Positions 23,843-28,126 of a stretch of 28,126 nucleotides of DNA are shown here, one piece after another. The DNA is from G713 sp034717835 (GTDB taxonomy: Bacteria; Chloroflexota; Anaerolineae; B4-G1; SLSP01): positions 1 through 28,126 of the forward strand of contig JAYELZ010000001.1 in NCBI GenBank assembly GCA_034717835.1, read 5' to 3'. Under the pieces are notes generated by a model. The model worked only from the letters and a program-made list of their open reading frames with translations. It made no database searches and was not told where the DNA came from. Every line of letters starts with the position of its first letter. Positions within the stretch are counted from its first letter, which is position 1. A program made the position numbers and the translations under genes.

Positions 23843-24024
23843 TGAGTCTACTGAAAAAACTACTTGAACCGCCGAGGGCGCAAAGAACACCAAGAAAAAT
23901 TAAGGGAAAGATTGAGAATCTTGCGAAATCTCCTCCAAAACATAAACAACTTGCAGGTAGGCTTTGAAAAACTTTGCGCACTTTGCGTTCTTTGCGGTTA
24001 AAAAGCCTTTTTTCAGCGGAGTCA
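23843..24024. mobile_element. MITE-like element with long terminal inverted repeats
   Basis: An element of 182 bp between permease and lipoprotein genes. The left end reads TGAGTCTACTGAAAAAA then CTACTTGAACCGCC; the right end, reverse complemented, reads TGACTCCGCTGAAAAAA then GGCTTTTTAACCGC, so the inverted repeats extend about 30 bp. Further in, GGGCGCAAAGAACACCAAG pairs partly with ACTTTGCGCACTTTGCG and GTTCTTTGCGG. No coding capacity. A possible short duplication (ACTAA at 23837-23841 and 24024-24028) is not fully symmetrical with the ends. It differs in sequence from the elements at 12274 and 15749. Confidence 0.7.
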
Positions 24025-24047
24025 CTAATAAGAACGTAGATAAAAAC

Positions 24048-24056
24048 TGATAAAAT
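24048..24056 (+). promoter_or_regulatory. Candidate extended -10 of the lipoprotein gene
   Basis: TGA followed by TAAAAT (24051-24056), about 32 nt before the lipoprotein start, with no clear -35. It lies just after the MITE end, so the element may have contributed upstream promoter DNA. Confidence 0.4.
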
Positions 24057-24087
24057 TTGAAACGCACCCAAATAAAAGGAGACGAAT

Positions 24088-24759
24088 ATGAAGACGAAGA
24101 GTTATTTGTTAGGGATGGTTATCGTGACATTGGCAGTTATCTTGACAGCTTGTGGGGGTGAAAGCACCTCGCTGTCCACAGACACTGAAGAGCAGGAGGT
24201 GTCTGCCACGCCTGCAATGGCGGAGACGGAGACGGACACGCTCGCCGATATGCTGCCCGATAACTATGACGACGCGCTAAGCGCGCGCAATCAATTGATG
24301 TTGGGAACCTTGCACCTGGAGGAAGCGGATGACCCTATCACGCCGGCGCAAGCGCAGACTCTATCTCTGCTCTGGCAAGCGTATAAGGCGTTGGGCGCGG
24401 ACGACATGGCGGCCAGCGAGGAGCTCACCGCCGTGCAGGCGGAGATCATGGCCGCCATGACCGACTCTCAGTTGGCAGCTATTCGTGAGATGCAGCTTAC
24501 CAATGTCGCTCTCAGGGCTTTCTACACGGAACAAGGCCTCGAAATGCCCGCGCCGGACCTTGATGATCCAGATGCTGCGGCGACTTCGACGCAACGCGGC
24601 AAAAACATGACGGAGGAAGAACGCGCAGCTATGCGTGCGGAAGATGAGGCTTCAGGTACGTCTATGCCAGAGGGTGGCGGCGGCATGGGCAGCGGCGCCG
24701 CCCGCCGCGACGTGTTGATTGACACCGTCATCACCCTACTCACCGCGCGCGCGGAGTAG
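24088..24759 (+). CDS. Putative lipoprotein beside the MacAB-like operon
   Basis: A 223-aa secreted lipoprotein. The signal peptide (MKTKSYLLGM VIVTLAVILTAC) ends in a lipobox with lipidated C22. A Ser/Thr/Glu-rich linker follows, then a helical domain (about 55-155) with MLPDNYDDALSARNQLMLG, a PAQAQTLSLLWQAYKAL segment and MTDSQLAAIREMQLT, and a Gly-rich tail (PEGGGGMGSG). The DSQLAAIREMQLT pattern recalls short repeats in Spy/CpxP-like proteins, but I cannot assign the family. AAAGGAG precedes ATG 24088. It follows the efflux genes on the same strand, with a MITE between, and may be an extracytoplasmic partner of that system; this is inference from position. Confidence 0.78.
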   Translation: MKTKSYLLGMVIVTLAVILTACGGESTSLSTDTEEQEVSATPAMAETETDTLADMLPDNYDDALSARNQLMLGTLHLEEADDPITPAQAQTLSLLWQAYKALGADDMAASEELTAVQAEIMAAMTDSQLAAIREMQLTNVALRAFYTEQGLEMPAPDLDDPDAAATSTQRGKNMTEEERAAMRAEDEASGTSMPEGGGGMGSGAARRDVLIDTVITLLTARAE

Positions 24760-24786
24760 TCCTTAGTCCTTGGTTGGTGAGTAATG

Positions 24787-24813
24787 GCGGAGGAGGCGGG
24801 GAGGCTCCTCCGC
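24787..24813 (+). terminator. GC hairpin after the lipoprotein gene
   Basis: Inverted repeat GCGGAGGAG (24787-24795) / CTCCTCCGC (24805-24813), 28 nt after the lipoprotein stop. There is no T tract; it is followed by a GGAATGACAA module (24820-24829), so it may be a repeat rather than a true terminator. Confidence 0.4.
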
Positions 24814-24839
24814 TGGCTCGGAATGACAACTTGTCTGGT

Positions 24840-24925
24840 GCGCAAAGGATTTCGCGGCTACTATGGTGAGGTACTGCGGAATAACATTCCGCACCACAGC
24901 GACGTCCCGGCATGCATGCCAGGGC
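24840..24925. repeat. Intergenic repeat modules shared with 20218-20282
   Basis: GCGCAAAGGATTTCGCG (24840-24856; identical 17 bp at 20266-20282), a perfect hairpin TGCGGAAT-AAC-ATTCCGCA (24875-24893), and GGCATGCATGCCAGGGC (24909-24925; GGCATAAATGCCAGGGC at 20218-20234). The two shared modules appear in opposite order at the two sites. No coding potential. Confidence 0.7.
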
Positions 24926-24945
24926 TCAGATGAAGGTACAATGCG

Positions 24946-24982
24946 TTTCGACCTACGACTTTAGGCTTTTGACTTTCGACTT
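24946..24982. repeat. Heptamer repeat, reverse orientation, upstream of GH13 gene
   Basis: On the minus strand units AAGTCGA, AAGTCAA, AAGCCTA, AAGTCGT, AGGTCGA. The repeat runs to within a few bases of the GH13 ribosome binding site (AAAGGAG 24987-24993), so it is part of that gene's leader or promoter. Confidence 0.8.
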
Positions 24983-24998
24983 ATATAAAGGAGTTTAC

Positions 24999-26438
24999 AT
25001 GTCATTTGAAACACCAAATTGGGTCAAGGATGCTATTTTCTACCAAATTTTTCCAGACCGTTTTGCTAAGAGCGAGCGCGTTTTCAAACCGGAGAATTTG
25101 GAGCCGTGGGATGCGCCGCCGACGAGGCGCGGCTTCAAGGGCGGCGATCTATTGGGCGTGGAAGAGCATTTGGACTACTTAGTTGAATTGGGTATCACGG
25201 CGATCTACTTCAACCCGATCTTCCAATCGGCGGCCAATCACCGCTACCATACACATTGCTATCTGCGCGTGGATCCGCTGCTGGGTGATAACCAGGCCTT
25301 CCAACAGTTGCTGGCGTCCGCCCACGCACGCGGCATCCGGGTGATATTGGATGGCGTTTTCAATCACGCCAGCCGGGGCTTCTTTCAATTCAACCATATT
25401 ATGGAAAATAACCACCAATCACCCTACATTGATTGGTTTGTCGTCAATGGTTTCCCTCTGCGCGCCTTCCAGGATGAGGAAGGTGCCAATTACGTCTGTT
25501 GGTGGAATAATCGTGAATTACCCAAGCTCAATACTGATAATCCAGAGGTACGTAAGTTTATCTTTGAGGTGGCGGAGTATTGGCTGGAGCAGGGGATCGA
25601 CGGTTGGCGGTTGGATGTGCCGTTGGAGATCACGACGCCCGGCTTCTGGGAGGAGTTCCGCCGGCGGGTGAAGGCGATCAATCCAGAAGCCTATATCCTG
25701 GCGGAGATCTGGCATGAGGCGCGCGAGTGGTTGCAGGGTGAGCACTTTGACGCGGTGATGAACTATCCGTTCAACCGCGCTTGCTTGGGTTTCTTTGGCG
25801 GCGCGGAGTTGAATACGGAGTTTGAGCCGGGTGGCTTTGCCTTGGAAGCCTTGACGGCAGAGGATTTTTCCGAGCAGGTGGACGAAATGTTGACGCTCTA
25901 CGCTCCGGAGGTCACGCAGGCGCAATTCAACTTGTTGAGCAGTCACGATGAACCGCGTTTCCTCACGTTAGTCGGCGGGGACGCGCGGCGGTTGAGAATG
26001 GCGACGCTCTATCAAATGACCTTCCCTGGCGCGCCCAGCATCTACTACGGCGACGAGATTGGGATGGAGGGCGGTGAGGACCCTGATTGCCGGCGTGGTT
26101 TCCCCTGGGAGGAGGAGCGTTGGGACAAGGACTTGCTGGCGGATATGCGGCGGTACATTGCGCTGCGCCAGGAACACCCGGTTTTGCGCAGGGGAGCATA
26201 TCGAACCCTCTACGCGCAGGGCGAGCTCTATGCCTTCGCGCGTTACTCGGAGGAGGAGCTGGTGGTGGTAGCTTTCAACGTGGGCGTGGAGGCTGCCGAA
26301 CTCCAGTTGGAGTTGGCCGGGTTGCCGGCCAGCGCGCAGCAGCTGGTGGGCGCGTGGAATGGCGAGGAGCTCGCATTGCACGACGACAAAGTGGCTTTGC
26401 GGCTGGCGCCGTTGAGCGCGCGCGTCTGGGTGCGGTGA
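24999..26438 (+). CDS. GH13 family alpha-glycosidase (neopullulanase/cyclomaltodextrinase-like)
   Basis: A 479-aa (beta/alpha)8-barrel glycosidase. All four GH13 regions are present: DGVFNHAS (118-125), GWRLDVPLE with nucleophile D206, ILAEIWHE with acid/base E236, and LLSSHDEPR with D317. The start NWVKDAIFYQIFPDRF and the RYHTHCYLRVDPLLG segment point to the neopullulanase/maltogenic-amylase branch, but the N-terminal carbohydrate-binding domain of those enzymes is absent. A C-terminal beta domain is present (about 400-479). No signal peptide, so it probably works on imported maltooligosaccharides in the cytoplasm. ATG 24999 with AAAGGAG five bases before it is preferred over the upstream extension to 24912, which would run through the heptamer repeat. 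It appears monocistronic. Confidence 0.92.
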   Translation: MSFETPNWVKDAIFYQIFPDRFAKSERVFKPENLEPWDAPPTRRGFKGGDLLGVEEHLDYLVELGITAIYFNPIFQSAANHRYHTHCYLRVDPLLGDNQAFQQLLASAHARGIRVILDGVFNHASRGFFQFNHIMENNHQSPYIDWFVVNGFPLRAFQDEEGANYVCWWNNRELPKLNTDNPEVRKFIFEVAEYWLEQGIDGWRLDVPLEITTPGFWEEFRRRVKAINPEAYILAEIWHEAREWLQGEHFDAVMNYPFNRACLGFFGGAELNTEFEPGGFALEALTAEDFSEQVDEMLTLYAPEVTQAQFNLLSSHDEPRFLTLVGGDARRLRMATLYQMTFPGAPSIYYGDEIGMEGGEDPDCRRGFPWEEERWDKDLLADMRRYIALRQEHPVLRRGAYRTLYAQGELYAFARYSEEELVVVAFNVGVEAAELQLELAGLPASAQQLVGAWNGEELALHDDKVALRLAPLSARVWVR

Positions 26439-26499
26439 GTTGCCAAATCAGCAAGTGGACAAATCAACAAATGGCAAATTGGCTAGCCGGCGCAGGAAC

Positions 26500-26547
26500 G
26501 ACTACCAGACTACCAGACTACCAGACTACTTGACTGCCTGACTATCC
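26500..26547. repeat. Octamer tandem repeat (GACTACCA)
   Basis: Three perfect GACTACCA units followed by degenerate units GACTACTT, GACTGCCT and GACTATCC. It lies between GH13 and dnaK, about 120 nt before the dnaK start. Just before it (26440-26480) is another imperfect run with AAATCAGCAAGTGGAC and AAATCAACAAATGGC units. Confidence 0.85.
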
Positions 26548-26668
26548 AACTAATCAAAATCTATGAAATTCTATGCTTTTGCTAATGAATTTCTAATACT
26601 TACCCACTATACTCTAAAAGGTTGAGAATTTATAGTTGCTAAAGGATTTAGAAGAGAGGAGGTTACGG

Positions 26669-28126
26669 ATGGGTAAGATTATCGGGATTGATTTAGGGAC
26701 AACCAACTCGGCTGTTTCTATTATGGAAGGTGGGCAGGCGACGGTTATTCCTACGGCTGAAGGTGGGCGCTTGTGCCCCTCCGTGGTGGCTTTCACCAAA
26801 AAAGGCGCGCGTTTGGTGGGCGTGCCGGCGAAGCGACAGGCGGTAGTGAACGCCGAGAATACGGTTTATTCGGTCAAACGGTTGATGGGTCGCCGGGCGG
26901 ATGAGCCAGAAGTAAATGTCACGCGCAAGATGGTTTCTTATAACATCGAGGCGGGGCCGCAGGGGGATGCGCGGGTTGCTATTCCAGCTACCGGGGAAGC
27001 ATATACGCCGCAGGAGATCTCGGCGATGGTATTGCAGAAGTTGAAGAAGGACGCGGAATCTTATTTAGGCGGGAAGGTGACGGAAGCGGTTATCACGGTA
27101 CCGGCTTACTTCAACGATAGCCAGCGGCAGGCGACGAAAGACGCCGGCCAAATCGCTGGTCTAGTGGTAAAACGCATTATCAATGAGCCTACGGCGGCGG
27201 CGTTGGCGTATGGCCTGGATAAGAAAGTTGATGAGACTATCCTGGTCTTTGACTTGGGCGGCGGTACTTTCGATGTCTCCATCCTGGAGGTCAGTGAGGG
27301 GATGATTGAGGTCAAATCCACCAATGGTGATACGCACTTGGGCGGTGATGATTGGGATGAGCAGATCGTGCGCTGGATGTTGAAGGAATTTAAGGCGCAG
27401 GAAGGCATTGACTTGAGCGGCGACCGTCAGGCTATGCAACGCCTGCGTGAGGCGGCGGAAGAAGCCAAGGTGCAACTTTCCACTGTGTTGGAGGCGGAGA
27501 TCAACTTACCCTTCATCACGGCAGATCAATCTGGCTCCAAAAACTTGTTGCTACGTCTGACTCGCGCCCGGTTTGAGCAGATGACCAAAGATTTGTTGAA
27601 TCGCTGCCGCGTACCGTTTGAGAAGGCGTTGAAAGATGCGCGGATCACTCCTGCCAAGTTGAACGAAGTGGTCTTGGTCGGCGGCGCGACGCGCATGCCC
27701 ATGGTGCAAGAACTGGTGCGCAAGTTGACGAATGGGAAGGAGCCGCACAAAGGCGTCAATCCCGATGAAGTAGTCTCTGTCGGAGCTGCCATTCAGGGTG
27801 GGGTGTTGGGCGGCGAGGTGAATGATATCCTCTTATTGGATGTGACACCACTCTCGTTGGGCGTGGAGACGTTGGGCAATCGGATGACGCCCTTAATCGA
27901 GCGCAACACCACCGTCCCGGTACGCAAGGCCGAGACTTTCACCACGGCCCAGGATGGGCAGACGGCGGTGGATATCAAGGTTTACCAGGGCGAACGCCCG
28001 ATGGCGGCGGACAATATGTTGTTAGGTCAATTCCGGTTGGATGGCATTCCGCCCGCGCAGCGCGGCATCCCGCAGATCGAGGTCTCTTTTGATATCGACG
28101 CCAATGGCATTTTGACCGTCTCGGCG
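26669..28126 (+). CDS. dnaK: Molecular chaperone DnaK (Hsp70), 3' end beyond window
   Basis: The first 486 codons are open to the window edge, so the C-terminal lid is missing because of the window, not truncation. The nucleotide-binding domain shows phosphate 1 GIDLGTTNSAV, INEPTAAALAYGLDK, phosphate 2 VFDLGGGTFDVSIL and the adenosine motif VVLVGGATRMPMVQ; the interdomain linker LLLDVTPLSLGVETLG and most of the substrate-binding beta domain (NTTVPVRKAETF, then QGERPMAADN) follow. DnaK folds and protects proteins with DnaJ and GrpE; neither gene is seen upstream. ATG 26669 has GAGAGGAGG before it (26653-26662). The 230-nt upstream region carries tandem repeats and an isolated TATACT (26608-26613); I found no CIRCE element (TTAGCACTC-N9-GAGTGCTAA). 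Confidence 0.97.
   Translation, partial: MGKIIGIDLGTTNSAVSIMEGGQATVIPTAEGGRLCPSVVAFTKKGARLVGVPAKRQAVVNAENTVYSVKRLMGRRADEPEVNVTRKMVSYNIEAGPQGDARVAIPATGEAYTPQEISAMVLQKLKKDAESYLGGKVTEAVITVPAYFNDSQRQATKDAGQIAGLVVKRIINEPTAAALAYGLDKKVDETILVFDLGGGTFDVSILEVSEGMIEVKSTNGDTHLGGDDWDEQIVRWMLKEFKAQEGIDLSGDRQAMQRLREAAEEAKVQLSTVLEAEINLPFITADQSGSKNLLLRLTRARFEQMTKDLLNRCRVPFEKALKDARITPAKLNEVVLVGGATRMPMVQELVRKLTNGKEPHKGVNPDEVVSVGAAIQGGVLGGEVNDILLLDVTPLSLGVETLGNRMTPLIERNTTVPVRKAETFTTAQDGQTAVDIKVYQGERPMAADNMLLGQFRLDGIPPAQRGIPQIEVSFDIDANGILTVSA

Overview
The window looks like a chromosomal segment of an uncultured Chloroflexota bacterium (Anaerolineae-like). This is an inference from gene content: a DUF2207 protein with a poly-glycine tail, a TIGR01906/DUF1461 membrane protein, a MacAB-type pump with a small lipoprotein beside it, a stand-alone caspase-like protein with a glycine-rich repeat tail, a short three-domain S1 protein, and many intergenic hairpin and heptamer repeats. 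No rRNA or tRNA gene was found, so the phylum is not proven. There are 21 complete or nearly complete protein genes, one 3'-truncated dnaK at the right edge, one decayed C-terminal gene fragment at the left edge, one structured RNA and several MITE-like elements.

Layout. 1-2.8 kb (minus strand): gene fragment, ECF-type S component, RlmD/RumA-type rRNA uracil methyltransferase and a 61-aa LysM protein with its terminator. 2.85-8.6 kb (plus strand): rpsO, terminator, pnp, a 57-aa small protein and terminator (the classical rpsO-pnp order), then a ClpC-type AAA+ unfoldase. 8.7-14.2 kb (minus strand): XerC/D-type recombinase, an MBL-fold hydrolase with its own promoter and a perfect inverted repeat in its leader, a 6S RNA candidate with promoter and terminator, an M19 dipeptidase and a 7TM-PAS histidine kinase. 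14.5-15.6 kb: S1-domain protein (plus). 15.9-19.4 kb (minus): caspase-like protein and DUF2207 protein. 19.5-26.4 kb (plus): DUF1461 protein, the overlapping adaptor-ATPase-permease operon, a lipoprotein and a GH13 glycosidase. 26.7 kb to the end: dnaK.

Functional themes. RNA metabolism (S15, PNPase, S1 protein, 6S RNA, RlmD) and protein quality control (ClpC, DnaK) dominate. Around them are envelope and transport genes (MacAB-like pump, ECF S component, DUF2207, DUF1461, LysM) and one potential conflict or cell-death protein (caspase).

The most notable non-coding content is: (1) the 6S RNA at 10883-11052; (2) two inverted copies of a ~150-bp hairpin MITE (12274-12416 and 15749-15900), one flanked by a perfect 8-bp direct repeat, both lying within a few bases of a stop codon; (3) an unrelated MITE with long terminal inverted repeats just after the permease gene (23843-24024); (4) a dispersed heptamer tandem-repeat family based on AAGTCGA; and (5) recurrent extended -10 (TGnTATAAT-like) promoters, three of the best-defined promoters having a TTGTCA -35 with a 16-bp spacer.
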